Shown here one piece after another: positions 37,167 to 46,484 of a stretch of DNA of 64,000 nucleotides. Source of the DNA: an uncultured Caulobacterales bacterium. GTDB lineage: Bacteria; Pseudomonadota; Alphaproteobacteria; Caulobacterales; Caulobacteraceae. Every line of letters begins with the position of its first letter. Positions within the stretch are counted from its first letter, which is position 1. The notes under the pieces are model-generated. The model made no database searches and was not told where the DNA came from. It saw only the letters and a list, made by a program, of their open reading frames with translations. The stretch spans positions 1 to 64,000 of the forward strand of contig CAILTK010000079.1 in assembly GCA_903837135.1 (NCBI GenBank). Reading direction: 5' to 3'. The position numbers and the translations under genes were made by a program.

Positions 37167-38084
37167 ATGGGCGTTTTGGACGGGCGTGTGCTGATCGTGA
37201 CCGGCGGCGCGGGCGGTATCGGCAAGGAGTGCGCCCTGCTGGCGGCGCGCGAAGGGGCCAAGGTCCTGGTCAACGACCTCGGCGGCGGGCTCAGCGGCGG
37301 CGACGCCGGCGACGCGGGCCCGGCCGAACAGACCGCCCACGAAATTCGCGCCGCCGGCGGGCAGGCCATCTCCAACGCCGACAGCGTGGCCGACATGGCG
37401 AGCGTCAGGGCCATGGTCGAGCAGGCCAGGGACGCATTCGGCGGCCTGCACGCCATCATCAATCCCGCCGGCATCCTGCGCGACGGCATGTTCCACAAGA
37501 TGAACGACGACGACTGGGACGCGGTGATCGCCGTGCACCTCAGGGGCGCCTACAACGTCACCCGCGCCTCCATCGGGCTTTTCCGGGATCAGCAGGACGG
37601 CGCCTATGTGCATTTCACCTCGGCGTCCGGCCTGATCGGCAACATCGGCCAGGCCAACTACGCCGCCGCCAAGCTCGGGGTGATGGGCCTGTCGCGCATC
37701 GTCGCCATGGAGGGGGCGGCCAAGAACGTCCGCTCCAACATCATCGCTCCGTTCGCCTGGACCCGGATGATCGGCTCCATACCGGTCAAGGACGAGGCTT
37801 CCGCGCAGCGGGTGGCGCGGATGAAGAACGCCATGCGCGCCGACCAGGTGGCGCAGCTGGCCGTAGCGCTGTGCGCGCCCTCGGCCAAGGACGCTTCCGG
37901 CCAGATCTTCGCCGCGCGGGGCAATGAGGTGGTGCTGTTCAGCCAGCCGCGCCCGGTCCGCTCGGTGGCCCGGCTGGAAGGCTGGACGCCGCAGACCCTG
38001 ATCGACCTGGCCCTGCCCTCCATGAAGGCCAGCTTCACGGACCTCGGAGCCAGCGCCAGCGTGTTCCCCTACGACGCCGTCTGA
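37167..38084 (+). CDS. SDR-family dehydrogenase (MFE-2/3-hydroxyacyl-CoA type)
   Basis: Short-chain dehydrogenase of 305 residues, longer than the 250 typical of FabG. Motifs: VTGGAGGIGKECALLAAREGAKVLVNDLGGG, NPAGILRDGMFHKM (in place of NAG), SASGLIGNIGQANYAAAKLG with the Ser/Tyr/Lys set. VLVNDLGG and GILRDG are characteristic of the dehydrogenase domain of multifunctional enzyme 2 and related 3R-hydroxyacyl-CoA dehydrogenases. A thiolase gene follows after 51 bp, making a beta-oxidation-style dehydrogenation/cleavage pair. Confidence 0.88.
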   Translation: MGVLDGRVLIVTGGAGGIGKECALLAAREGAKVLVNDLGGGLSGGDAGDAGPAEQTAHEIRAAGGQAISNADSVADMASVRAMVEQARDAFGGLHAIINPAGILRDGMFHKMNDDDWDAVIAVHLRGAYNVTRASIGLFRDQQDGAYVHFTSASGLIGNIGQANYAAAKLGVMGLSRIVAMEGAAKNVRSNIIAPFAWTRMIGSIPVKDEASAQRVARMKNAMRADQVAQLAVALCAPSAKDASGQIFAARGNEVVLFSQPRPVRSVARLEGWTPQTLIDLALPSMKASFTDLGASASVFPYDAV

Positions 38085-38135
38085 CCCGCTCCGCCCGCCT
38101 TCCCCGACCGAATTCGCAACAGCTTGGACTCAAGA

Positions 38136-39347
38136 ATGCGCCGCGCCGCCATTGTAAGCCCCCTCCGCACCGCCGTCGGCAAATTTCAGGGCGGGCTGAC
38201 CAGCCTTCCCGCCGGCGACCTCGGCGCTGTGATCCTGAGAGCCCTGGTCGAACGCACCGGGATCGACCCCGAACGGATCGACGACGTGATTTTCGGCCAG
38301 GGCAATCCCAACGGCGAGGCGCCCTGTGTGGCCCGCTGGTCGGCGCTTGCGGCGGGCCTGCCCCTGTCCGTGCCCGGCTATCAGCTGGATCGCCGGTGCG
38401 GCTCAGGACTGCAGTCGGTGATCGACGCGGCCATGATGGTGCAGACCGGAGCCGCCGACGTGGTGGTGGCCGGCGGCGTCGAGAGCATGTCCAACGTCGA
38501 GTACTACACCACGGACATGCGCAATGGCGCGCGCGCCGGTTCGGTCATCCTGCATGACCGGCTTTCCCGCGCCCGGCTGATGTGCCAGCCAGAGAGCCGG
38601 TGCGGGATCATCACCGGCATGATCGAGACCGCCGAGAATCTCGCCCACGATTTTCAGATCAGCCGCGAGGCTTGCGACGTCTACGCCGCGCGCAGCCACC
38701 AACGCGCGGCCAAGGCCTGGGCCGATGGCAAGTTCGACGACGAGGTGGTGGCCGTGTCCGTCCCGCAGAAAAAGGGTGAACCTGTCGTATTGCGGACCGA
38801 CGAAGGCGTACGCGCCGACGTCACCGTCGACTCCCTCAGCAAGCTTCGTCCTCTGCAGGAAAACGGCGTGGTGACCGCCGGCAACGCCTCGCAGCAGAAC
38901 GACGCGGCCGCCGCCTGCCTTGTCGTGGCCGAGGACAGGCTCGATGCGCTCGGCCTGGAGCCCATGGGCTGGTTCGTCGGCTGGGCCGTGGCGGGCTGCG
39001 ATCCGTCCCGCATGGGGATCGGCCCGGCGCCGGCTGTGAAGCGCCTGTTCGAGCGAACCGGCCTGGGCTGGAGCGACATCGACGTGATCGAGCTGAACGA
39101 AGCCTTCGCGCCCCAGGTGCTGGCGGTGCTGAAAGCGTGGGGCTGGTCCGACGACGACAGCCGGAACGACATCCTGAACGCCAATGGGTCGGGCATCTCG
39201 CTGGGCCACCCGATCGGCGCCACCGGCGGCCGGATCCTGGCCAATCTGATGCGGGAGCTTCACCGGAACGGCGGCAGGTACGGCCTGGAGACCATGTGCA
39301 TCGGCGGCGGCCAGGGCGTCGCCGCAGTATTCGAACGCGCCGCCTGA
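38136..39347 (+). CDS. Thiolase (acetyl-CoA C-acyltransferase)
   Basis: Thiolase of 403 residues. Nucleophilic Cys88 in LDRRCGSGLQSVIDA, the NGSGISLGHPIGATGGRI block with the catalytic His, and CIGGGQGVAAVFE with the second active cysteine are all present. Cleaves a 3-oxoacyl-CoA to acetyl-CoA plus a shortened acyl-CoA, or the reverse. ATG 38136; a TTG four codons upstream is weaker. Works with the preceding SDR; could degrade side chains activated by the CoA transferase/acyl-CoA dehydrogenase genes elsewhere in the window, which is inference. Confidence 0.92.
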   Translation: MRRAAIVSPLRTAVGKFQGGLTSLPAGDLGAVILRALVERTGIDPERIDDVIFGQGNPNGEAPCVARWSALAAGLPLSVPGYQLDRRCGSGLQSVIDAAMMVQTGAADVVVAGGVESMSNVEYYTTDMRNGARAGSVILHDRLSRARLMCQPESRCGIITGMIETAENLAHDFQISREACDVYAARSHQRAAKAWADGKFDDEVVAVSVPQKKGEPVVLRTDEGVRADVTVDSLSKLRPLQENGVVTAGNASQQNDAAAACLVVAEDRLDALGLEPMGWFVGWAVAGCDPSRMGIGPAPAVKRLFERTGLGWSDIDVIELNEAFAPQVLAVLKAWGWSDDDSRNDILNANGSGISLGHPIGATGGRILANLMRELHRNGGRYGLETMCIGGGQGVAAVFERAA

Positions 39348-39438
39348 AGCTTGTTCATCCGAGCTGCGGTGTGATGGACGCTGGAGGCGTCGAGGCTGTT
39401 CAACCGGGCGCAGGCGATCAGAGCAGCCCGCCTGGCCT

Positions 39439-39756
39439 TCAGGTCTGCGGTGTGCCAGCCGCGCTCAGCTCCACCTGCCGGACGTGCTCCACTTCAGGCG
39501 GCTTGGCGAAGTAATCGCCGACGAGGGCCCGCCATTCCGCGAACGCCGGCGATTGGCGAAATCCGATCGTGTGATCCTCGACGGTGCGCCATTCCACGAC
39601 AAGGAGGTAGTGGCTGGGGCGTTCGATTCCGCGCTCCAGGCGCACGCCAAGACACCCTTCGGCGGCCATGAACAGCGGAAGCGCCTTCTCGACGCCCGTT
39701 TCAAACGCCGCCTCGTCACCGTGCCTGACGTCAATCGAGGCGATCTCGCGAATCAT
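39439..39756 (-). CDS. ABM-type (antibiotic biosynthesis monooxygenase) protein
   Basis: Ferredoxin-like-fold protein of 105 residues from ATG 39756 (MIREIASIDVRHGDE), the usual family start; an ATG 13 codons upstream also exists without a ribosome site. Blocks AALPLF-type helix, GCLGVRLERGIERPSHYLLVVEW and HTIGFRQSPAFAEWRALVGDYFAKPP match small ABM enzymes. It is 81 bp downstream of an amidohydrolase gene on the same strand and converges with the thiolase. Possibly a ring-modifying oxygenase or an isomerase-like helper. Confidence 0.77.
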   Translation of the reverse strand: MIREIASIDVRHGDEAAFETGVEKALPLFMAAEGCLGVRLERGIERPSHYLLVVEWRTVEDHTIGFRQSPAFAEWRALVGDYFAKPPEVEHVRQVELSAAGTPQT

Positions 39757-39837
39757 GTCTGGGTACTTTCTGCGCTGGGATGTTCTGGACGCCATGTCGC
39801 CAGGGTCGACAATGACCTGAAATCCGGTGCGTCGCCA

Positions 39838-40650
39838 TCACGGCTGGCCCGGCGTCCAGCCGAGCCAACGACGGAGGTTCTCACCGACGATCAGCGCCTT
39901 GTCGGCCTCCGAAAGCCAGGGCATTTCCTCGGTATACATGGTCAGCGCCTCCCGCCAGGTGCACTTGAGCCGGGTGATGTCGCTGCCCCAGAGCAGGCGT
40001 TCGGGGCCGAAGGCGTCGTACAGCTGGCGCACCACCGAGTGCATGCTCTTGTAGGGATAGGCGTCGGCGGCGTAGTCGGGCGCCCCGGTGAGCTTGACGG
40101 CGACGTTCGGAAAGCGGGCCCAGCTGAGCATGTCGGGCGCCTGGATCAGGCCGTGGTTCTCGGTGAAGCCCACGAAACCGAGATGATCGACGATGAGCTT
40201 GAGGTTCGGGAAGCCCGTCGCGATGCGCACCAGATGCGGCAGCAGGAACGGACCGCACAGGGCGACGGGAAGGCCCAGCGACTCCGCCAGGGGCCAGAAC
40301 CAGTCCATCGTCCCATCGACCGGCCAGCTGCGCTCCTCCTCGGCGGCGCAGAGGAAGCGGAAGCCGAGCATGCCGGCCTGCGAACGCCAGGTTCTGACGC
40401 GCTCGGGCGCGCCGGGGTCGTTCAGCTTGAGCCATCCCAGCGTGGCGAACCGGTCGGGGAAGGCCGTCGCCGCTTCGACGGCGTAGGCGTTGGAGTTAGG
40501 GTCCCAGTTCGGCGGCTGGTTGACGGCCGCGTCGATGCCGGCGGCGCGCATGTCCCGCATCGCCTGTTCGGCCGTGTAGGGCCCGGTCCCGTGGTGCGGC
40601 GGAACGCCTGGCCCGGTCCACAGATGGATCTGGGAGTCGATTACCAGCAC
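39838..40650 (-). CDS. Amidohydrolase-2 family hydrolase
   Basis: TIM-barrel amidohydrolase of 270 residues. DSQIHLWTGPG supplies the first metal/active His, VDHLGFV the barrel strand, and LLWGSDITRLKC the C-terminal catalytic Asp. The small size and single HxW-like motif resemble the 2-pyrone-4,6-dicarboxylate lactonase / sulfomuconolactone hydrolase branch rather than metal-rich urease types. A degenerate copy of the TGACC-N5-GGTCA dyad lies about 105 bp upstream, linking it to the promoters at 50.5-53.5 kb. Confidence 0.83.
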   Translation of the reverse strand: MLVIDSQIHLWTGPGVPPHHGTGPYTAEQAMRDMRAAGIDAAVNQPPNWDPNSNAYAVEAATAFPDRFATLGWLKLNDPGAPERVRTWRSQAGMLGFRFLCAAEEERSWPVDGTMDWFWPLAESLGLPVALCGPFLLPHLVRIATGFPNLKLIVDHLGFVGFTENHGLIQAPDMLSWARFPNVAVKLTGAPDYAADAYPYKSMHSVVRQLYDAFGPERLLWGSDITRLKCTWREALTMYTEEMPWLSEADKALIVGENLRRWLGWTPGQP

Positions 40651-40755
40651 GGCGTCTTCCCCTTATCGCGGCGTTCTGGAGGGTCGCCTGTCCTCGATAG
40701 CATGGTGGACGGCCTCCCAACGGCCGCCTTTGCAGCAACCGATCGACTGACGATA

Positions 40756-40772
40756 TAGACCACTATGGACAG
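40756..40772. promoter_or_regulatory. Degenerate TGACC-N5-GGTCA-type dyad
   Basis: TAGACC-ACTAT-GGACAG, which matches the 17-bp dyads at 50466, 52289 and 53487 in spacing and in the GACC...GG.C core but with two or three symmetry breaks. Lies between the amidohydrolase (start 40650) and the end of a TetR gene. Weak on its own. Confidence 0.35.
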
Positions 40773-40811
40773 CTTATTGGGCGATGGGAAGCCTTGGCGA
40801 GTGGGGAGCCG

Positions 40812-41489
40812 CTAGGCCCGGCGCGCTTTCCTGCCGGCGCCGGGCTCCCGGAAGAAGAGCCGCTCGATCAGCTTTATGTGTTGCTCGACCGCTTCGGTCG
40901 TGTCCGGCCGCGTGCCGGTCACGAGCTCGATCTCGCGCGCCGAGCGGTAGGGTGCGGTGGCGGCGCCGAGGAACATGTAGATCAGCATGACAGGATCGCC
41001 CTCGACGAAAGCGCCGGCCGCCTGCAGGGTTCGGATCAACCCGGTGGTCAGGGCCAGGGTCGGCCCGGTGTGCCGCTCGATCAGGGTGGTGAGCCGGTCC
41101 GACTGAACCATGTTCTCATGGGTCAGCATCCGGAAGAAATCCGGGAACTCGGCGCTGAACTGGATGTAGTGTCGGAAGAAGCGCTTCAGCTGGCCGGCCG
41201 GGTCGCCCTCGCCGGGCGTTGGCGGCGCGCCGGTGTCGAACTGGGAATAGCGGTGGACGGAGTCCTCGACCGTCTCGTACCAGAGGTTTTCCTTCGACTT
41301 GAAATGATACAGCACAAGGGAGTGCGGCACCTCGGCGACCTCGGCGATCCGACGCGTGCTGGCCCCATCGAACCCGAGCAGGGCGAATTCGGAGAGCGCC
41401 GCGCGGAAGATCTTGGAGCGGGTGTCGATCGTCCTCTGCTGCTTTCGCCGGCGCGCCGGAGGCTTCGACGTCGTCTCCGGCGCGTCCAT
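40812..41489 (-). CDS. TetR-family regulator
   Basis: Repressor of 225 residues. A basic arm (SKPPARRRKQQR) precedes the HTH TRSKIFRAALSEFALLGFDGASTRRIAEVAEVPHSLVLYHFKSKENLWYE (about 24-73). The C-terminal domain belongs to a TetR_C group with the FFRMLTHENM segment. ATG 41489 has GGGAAGG just upstream. It is followed by the amidohydrolase on the same strand and preceded by a TonB receptor; it is the only TetR protein in the 39-64 kb region, so it is the leading candidate to bind the shared TGACC-N5-GGTCA dyads. Confidence 0.88.
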   Translation of the reverse strand: MDAPETTSKPPARRRKQQRTIDTRSKIFRAALSEFALLGFDGASTRRIAEVAEVPHSLVLYHFKSKENLWYETVEDSVHRYSQFDTGAPPTPGEGDPAGQLKRFFRHYIQFSAEFPDFFRMLTHENMVQSDRLTTLIERHTGPTLALTTGLIRTLQAAGAFVEGDPVMLIYMFLGAATAPYRSAREIELVTGTRPDTTEAVEQHIKLIERLFFREPGAGRKARRA

Positions 41490-41599
41490 GCCTTCCCGTC
41501 CCTCCGCCCAGCTCGCCAATCGAGAGCATGGCGATAGCGGCCGGGCAGAGGCGGAGCAAGGGTCGACGCTCCGGGTTCAGAGCTTCGCGGCAGGCGGGC

Positions 41600-43990
41600 T
41601 CAGAAGGTCTTCTTCAGGCTGACGCCGAACTGCGCCGGCGCGCCCATGACCCCGCGCAGGAGCGTCGCGCCCGTGTGGGCGTTGTTCACGCCGAACACCG
41701 AGGCGATCGGGGCCTGGGCCTTGTAGTTGAAGTAGTGCTGATCGGTGACGTTCTTGCCGTAGATCGACAGGGTCCAGGTCCGATCGGCGCTGTGCAGATT
41801 GATCCGGGCGTTCAGCAGGGTGTGTGACTTGATCAGGCTCTGCGGATTGTCGTCGTTGGTGGCGAACATCGATCCGACATAGCTGAAGTCGCCACGGATG
41901 TCGGCCGTGAGCCCCGCCGGCAGGCCCGCGATGTCGTATTGCGCCCCGATGTTTCCCTGCCATTTGGGCGCGTAGTCGGCCGGCCGGCCGGTGAGATCCT
42001 GGATGGTCGGGCAGAAGGTCCCGTTGCACCCCGGCAGGCCCGGCGCCTTGGGATCGCTGCTGTAGATCGAGTCCAGATAGGCCCCCGAAAGGTCGATCGT
42101 CAGGTGCGGGATCAACCGGAGCTGCGCGTCCCCTTCGACGCCGCGCGCGCGGATGTTGCCGAGATTGCTGATGACGAAGGTGGTTCCGTTGAAGGCCCGA
42201 TCCTGGAACGCATGCACGTCCGTCTCGAACAGGTCCGCGTTCAGGATCACGCGGCGCTCATAAAACGACGACTTGACGCCAAGTTCGTAGTCGGTGGTGG
42301 TTTCCGGGGCGAAGGTGCGGGCGGCGGAGGGATTGGCCGCGGGCGCGCCGGACACCGTCGCGTTGCTGAAGCCGCCCGACTTGTACCCCGTCGACACCGA
42401 CGCGAACGTCATGATCGCCGGCGTGATCTGCCAGGACAGGTTGGCCCGCCACGTCACCTTCGAGTTGTCGGTGCTGAGCTTCGGATCCGACTCGGCGGCG
42501 CCGAACAGCACGCCGAGCGGGTTGTTGTTGACGTTGGAGAAGGCGCCGGTCTTGTGATCGGAGGTGTCGCGCACACCCAGCGTCAGGGTCCACTTCGGCG
42601 CGATCTTGTAGTTGGCCTGGACATAGCCAGCGTAGCTGTCCGTGGTCTGGTTGAACAGCGTGACCGCGGCGTTGGCCTGCGTCGCGCCCTGGCAGGTGGG
42701 AATGGCGGCCGCCTTGCCCACGAGCGGCAGGATCGAGGTGCAGAGCTGCGACCCGAAGTCGTAATACTGCGTCGTCGTGTACTTCTCGTTGAAGTAGTAG
42801 AGGCCGGCCACGTAATCGAGCCGTCCGCCGAGCAGCGTGTCCTTCGGCGAGATGAACTGCAGTTCGTGGCTCTGGTTGTCGCTGCCGAACGAGGCGCGTC
42901 GGTTCACCAGGTCCAGTCCGGTCTGGATCACGTCGCCGTCGTTCTGCCGGTCCTTCCAGTGACGGAAGGAGTCGATCAGCCGCAGGCTATAGCCATGGCC
43001 GACCTCCCAGGTCAGGTCGCTCATCACCCCGTAATGGGTGTCGTTGAGCGAGGGATCGTCGAACCGCTGGTTCACCCTGCCCGTGGGCTTCGGCGACAGG
43101 GTCGGGGTATTCGCGGCGCCCAGCACCGCGGTCAGTTGCGACAGCTGGGCGGGCGTGGCGCTCGCGGTGTCGATCTGGCTCGGGATGACCCCGTCGCCGG
43201 TGATCTTGGTGTAGTCCGCCCGCACGAGCCAGGTCAGGGCCGGCGTTATGGCCCACTTGGCCGAAAGCCGCCCGCCGGCGGGATCGGCCCCGCCGTAGCG
43301 CTTTCCGTCGAGGGTGTTCTTGTAATAGCCGTCGAACGTCTCCGAATAGCCGGCTGCGCGAAGGGCGAAGGTGTCGCTGAGCGGCACATTGATCACGCCG
43401 CCGACGTGGGTCGCGCCGTAGCTGCCGGCGCTGGCGTCCACATAGCCCGACAGGCCCGAAAACTTCGGGGCGTTGCTGTTGACGGCGATGGCGCCCATCG
43501 CCGAGTTCCGGCCGAACAGCGTGCCCTGCGGGCCCCGAAGCACTTCCACGTCGGACACGTCCAGGAAGCTCGACACCGTCGCGGCCGGCCGGGGCATGAA
43601 GACGCCGTCGAGATAGGACGCGGTGTCGGACTCCACCGAGGAGTTGGTCGGCGAGCCGAACCCGCGAATGCGCACGGCGAGGCCGGTATATTGCGAGTTC
43701 TGGGCGAAGGTCAGGTTGGGTACGGTCTGCACCAGCCCGGTGACGCTGGTGACGCCGGCCTGCTGCAGCTTCTCGCCGGTCTGGGCGACGATCGACAACG
43801 GCACCCTCTGGACGTTTTCCGCCCGCTTCTGCGCCGTCACGACGACCTCGGCGGGCGCGGCTTCGCTCCCGCTGGGCGGAGACGCCGCCTTGACGTCCTG
43901 CGCCATGGCGTGAGCGCCGCAAAGCGTGGCGCCGAGCGCCAGCGACATCGCGGTGGTGAGATGCAGCACGCGCTTTCTTGAACCCGACAT
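41600..43990 (-). CDS. TonB-dependent outer-membrane receptor
   Basis: Receptor of 796 residues. Signal sequence about 1-30 ending AMA-Q, TonB-box-like AEVVVTAQKRAENVQRVPLSI, plug elements (RIRGFGSPTNSSVESDTASYLDGVF, VEVLRGPQGTLFGRNSAMGAIAVNS) and a barrel ending FGVSLKKTF. GGGGGA lies 6 nt before ATG 43990. Same direction as the downstream TetR and amidohydrolase. Likely the uptake step for the degradative region. Confidence 0.92.
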   Translation of the reverse strand: MSGSRKRVLHLTTAMSLALGATLCGAHAMAQDVKAASPPSGSEAAPAEVVVTAQKRAENVQRVPLSIVAQTGEKLQQAGVTSVTGLVQTVPNLTFAQNSQYTGLAVRIRGFGSPTNSSVESDTASYLDGVFMPRPAATVSSFLDVSDVEVLRGPQGTLFGRNSAMGAIAVNSNAPKFSGLSGYVDASAGSYGATHVGGVINVPLSDTFALRAAGYSETFDGYYKNTLDGKRYGGADPAGGRLSAKWAITPALTWLVRADYTKITGDGVIPSQIDTASATPAQLSQLTAVLGAANTPTLSPKPTGRVNQRFDDPSLNDTHYGVMSDLTWEVGHGYSLRLIDSFRHWKDRQNDGDVIQTGLDLVNRRASFGSDNQSHELQFISPKDTLLGGRLDYVAGLYYFNEKYTTTQYYDFGSQLCTSILPLVGKAAAIPTCQGATQANAAVTLFNQTTDSYAGYVQANYKIAPKWTLTLGVRDTSDHKTGAFSNVNNNPLGVLFGAAESDPKLSTDNSKVTWRANLSWQITPAIMTFASVSTGYKSGGFSNATVSGAPAANPSAARTFAPETTTDYELGVKSSFYERRVILNADLFETDVHAFQDRAFNGTTFVISNLGNIRARGVEGDAQLRLIPHLTIDLSGAYLDSIYSSDPKAPGLPGCNGTFCPTIQDLTGRPADYAPKWQGNIGAQYDIAGLPAGLTADIRGDFSYVGSMFATNDDNPQSLIKSHTLLNARINLHSADRTWTLSIYGKNVTDQHYFNYKAQAPIASVFGVNNAHTGATLLRGVMGAPAQFGVSLKKTF

Positions 43991-44378
43991 TTCCAATCCC
44001 CCTGGATGATAATTTTTTGTGGTCCCCGACATTCTGGTCGAGGTCTTTTCCGTTGGCTGCTCTCGCGGCCCTCGCATTCCCGATGGCGCCGATCGGCTTA
44101 GAGATCAGGCGCGTCCGTTCGGGGTTCGCGGTCTCCAAGCGCGATCTTACGGTCTCCCTTTCTGCCCATCGCCCTGCGGCCCGCCGACCGCGAGCCTACC
44201 CCGTCGGCAAACGGAGCCGGACGACCATGCTGCCGGAGGGGTGGACGAACTCGGGAAGCTTTACCAATACTATAAATCGGCCACGACATATCATCTTGAT
44301 ATGGCGCTTCAGGCCGGAGCGCGCCGACGATGGCGGCCAGACCCCTGCCTGACCGGCATGGCGCTGCAGTCCTGAACG
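43991..44378. other. Intergenic region with a dyad
   Basis: 388 bp upstream of the TonB receptor. The notable element is the exact inverted repeat CATATCA-TCT-TGATATG (44287-44303), about 300 bp from the receptor start and 90 bp beyond the end of the lysR-type gene. No gene is supported here. Confidence 0.5.
44287..44303. promoter_or_regulatory. CATATCA/TGATATG inverted repeat
   Basis: Perfect 7-bp arms with a 3-bp spacer in an AT-rich pocket between the lysR-type gene end and the TonB receptor start. A plausible operator for the receptor promoter; LysR-type sites are often of this form, but no regulator is proven. Confidence 0.45.
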
Positions 44379-45314
44379 TCAGGCCCCGGCTTCATCCTCA
44401 GGGGCGGCCCAGGCGGCGAAGCCAAACACCCCGCGCCGGGACAAGCGCATCAGTTCGGCGTCGATCAGTTCCCGCACCAGCGAGAGCGCCGCCGTCGGCT
44501 TTGGATCCAGCCGTGTCGCCAGGACGAGCTGGCGGCTGATCTGGACGCCGGAAATCTCGGACATGGTGATGTGGGCGGCGGCGGCCGCGTTCTTGAACAC
44601 CGAGACCGGCATGATCGTGGCCCATGGACCGCGCGAGACGATTTCGCGGATGGCGTCGACCGAGTCGATCTCCGACTGGACCTGCAGCGGGATGCGAAGA
44701 CTGAGCAGCTGGCGCTCGACGATGGCGCGGTGCAGGCTGGTCAGCAGCAAGGGCAGGCGCGCCAGTTGATTGACCGTGACGGTCCGGCCAAGGCCGAGGC
44801 TCTTGTGGGAGAACAGGGCGAACGGTTCGGCCAGCACCGGACGAAAGGCCAAGGGGCGGCCGGCCTCCGAGTTGGTGACCACCGCGATATCGATGACCCC
44901 GCGCTCCAGGCCGTCGAGAAGAACAGGGGTGAACGCCTCGCGCATGCGGACCTCGATTCCCTTCAGCGTGTTGGCGTGGTTCTCGAACAGGCCCGGAAGC
45001 AGCAGGCCCGCAAGCGTCGGCGGGGCGCCGAGCGAGACCGTCTCGCCGGCCAGCCCCTTGTCCTGCGAGACCCGTTCCCGCATCCGGGCCGCCTCCGCCA
45101 GGATGCGCTGCGCGGACTCGAACAGGGTGGCGCCGGCGGCGGTCAGCAGGATGCCGCGCGGCTCGCGGACCAGCAGTTGCACGCCGAGTTCGACCTCCAG
45201 ATCGCGCATCTGCCGCGAGAGCGCGGGCTGGGCGATGGGGATCGCGGCGGCGGCGGCGGTGAGGCTGCCCGCCTCGGCGACGGCGACGAAGTATCGAAGC
45301 GTTCGCAGATTCAT
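44379..45314 (-). CDS. LysR-family transcriptional regulator
   Basis: LysR protein of 311 residues. HTH: MNLRTLRYFVAVAEAGSLTAAAAAIPIAQPALSRQMRDLEVELG; effector domain from about 90. Divergent, across 102 bp, from a five-gene operon starting with an Ldh2-type dehydrogenase; that geometry is the usual one for a LysR regulator and its target operon. Of the CatM/BenM/GltC-like overall pattern, ligand unknown. Confidence 0.9.
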   Translation of the reverse strand: MNLRTLRYFVAVAEAGSLTAAAAAIPIAQPALSRQMRDLEVELGVQLLVREPRGILLTAAGATLFESAQRILAEAARMRERVSQDKGLAGETVSLGAPPTLAGLLLPGLFENHANTLKGIEVRMREAFTPVLLDGLERGVIDIAVVTNSEAGRPLAFRPVLAEPFALFSHKSLGLGRTVTVNQLARLPLLLTSLHRAIVERQLLSLRIPLQVQSEIDSVDAIREIVSRGPWATIMPVSVFKNAAAAAHITMSEISGVQISRQLVLATRLDPKPTAALSLVRELIDAELMRLSRRGVFGFAAWAAPEDEAGA

Positions 45315-45416
45315 CGGCCACCGCCCTCACCGCCCGACAGGCGCCATAGCAAAGTGGCATGGGTCGCCGCGAAACCGGTATTGGTCAAGGGGCGCCCGTC
45401 GAAATACTGCTTCGGC

Positions 45417-46484
45417 ATGGCTATGCAGCTCATCTCCCCTGACGCCGAGCGGCGCTTCATCGAGGCTGCCTTCACGCATGAGGGGCTGCCGGCCGCCGAC
45501 GCCGCGACCATCGCCGGCTTGATGACGGAGGCGGATCTGCAGGGGTCCGATGGCCACGGCATCATCCGACTGCCTCAATACATCCGCCGCATCCGCGCGG
45601 GCGGCATCAACAAGCATCCCGATATCCGCATCGTGCGCGAGCGGGCGGCGATGGCGGTGGTGGACGGCGACAACGGCATGGGCCACCTGGTCGCTTCGGC
45701 CGGCGTCGACATCGCGATCCGCAAGGCGCGGGAGGCGGGCGTGGCCTGGGTCAGCACCCGTTACAGCAACCACGCCGGTCCCGCCTCCCTCTACGCCGCG
45801 CGGCCCTTGGCGGAAGACATGCTTTGTCTCTACTTCGCGGTCGGCAACGCCAACCACATGCCGCCCTGGGGCGGGCAGGACATGCTGCTGTCGACCAACC
45901 CGATCGCGGCGGCCATCCTTACCGGCGAGGAGCCGCCCGTCATCCTGGACATGGCGACCACCGTGGCCGCCTACGGCAAGGTGAAGGCCAAGGCGAAAGC
46001 CGGCGAACAGATGCCGCCGGGCTGGATGATCGACCGGGCGGGCCGGCCGCTGCTGGATCCCAATCGCGCCGGCGAGGGCTTCCTGCTGCCGATCGGCGGA
46101 CACAAGGGCTATGGTCTGGCTCTGGTGATCGGCCTTCTGGCCGGCACCCTCGGCGGCGCCGCGATGGGCCGCGACGTGGTCGATTTCAACGCCGACCACG
46201 TCAGCGTCACCAATACCGGACAGGCTCTGCTGGTGATCGACCCGTCGGCGTTCGGGGACGTCGGCGTCTTCAAGGCGTCGGTCGACCGGATCGTCCGCGA
46301 CATCCGCGAGAGCGAACGGCTGCCCGGAACCGATCGCATCTGGCTACCGGGCGAGCAGAGCCACGAGCGACGCTTGCGCAACCGGAAAAGCGGCATTCCC
46401 ATGCCGGACGCCTTGATCGCGGAACTCGACGTGTTGGCGCGCGAGCTGTCCATCCCCTCTCTGCGGGAAGCCGTCTCTGCATGA
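45417..46484 (+). CDS. Ldh2/malate-L-lactate-dehydrogenase family oxidoreductase
   Basis: NAD(P)-dependent 2-hydroxyacid/2-ketoacid oxidoreductase, 355 residues. Recognised by GSDGHGIIRLPQYIRRIRAGGIN near residue 45, VSTRYSNHAGPASLYA (active-site His), and PIGGHKGYGLALVIGLLAGTLGG. This family (MDH2, YlbC/ComC, Ldh2) is unrelated to classical lactate dehydrogenases. First gene of an operon LysR-Ldh2-ALDH-cupin-VOC-FAH; stop overlaps the ALDH start by 4 nt (ATGA). May reduce or oxidise a keto/hydroxy acid made by the pathway. Confidence 0.9.
   Translation: MAMQLISPDAERRFIEAAFTHEGLPAADAATIAGLMTEADLQGSDGHGIIRLPQYIRRIRAGGINKHPDIRIVRERAAMAVVDGDNGMGHLVASAGVDIAIRKAREAGVAWVSTRYSNHAGPASLYAARPLAEDMLCLYFAVGNANHMPPWGGQDMLLSTNPIAAAILTGEEPPVILDMATTVAAYGKVKAKAKAGEQMPPGWMIDRAGRPLLDPNRAGEGFLLPIGGHKGYGLALVIGLLAGTLGGAAMGRDVVDFNADHVSVTNTGQALLVIDPSAFGDVGVFKASVDRIVRDIRESERLPGTDRIWLPGEQSHERRLRNRKSGIPMPDALIAELDVLARELSIPSLREAVSA

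Noticed and set aside
44571-45416. 282-codon extension of the Ldh2-type gene
   Set aside because: Covers the divergent LysR gene antisense; family start motif begins at 45417.
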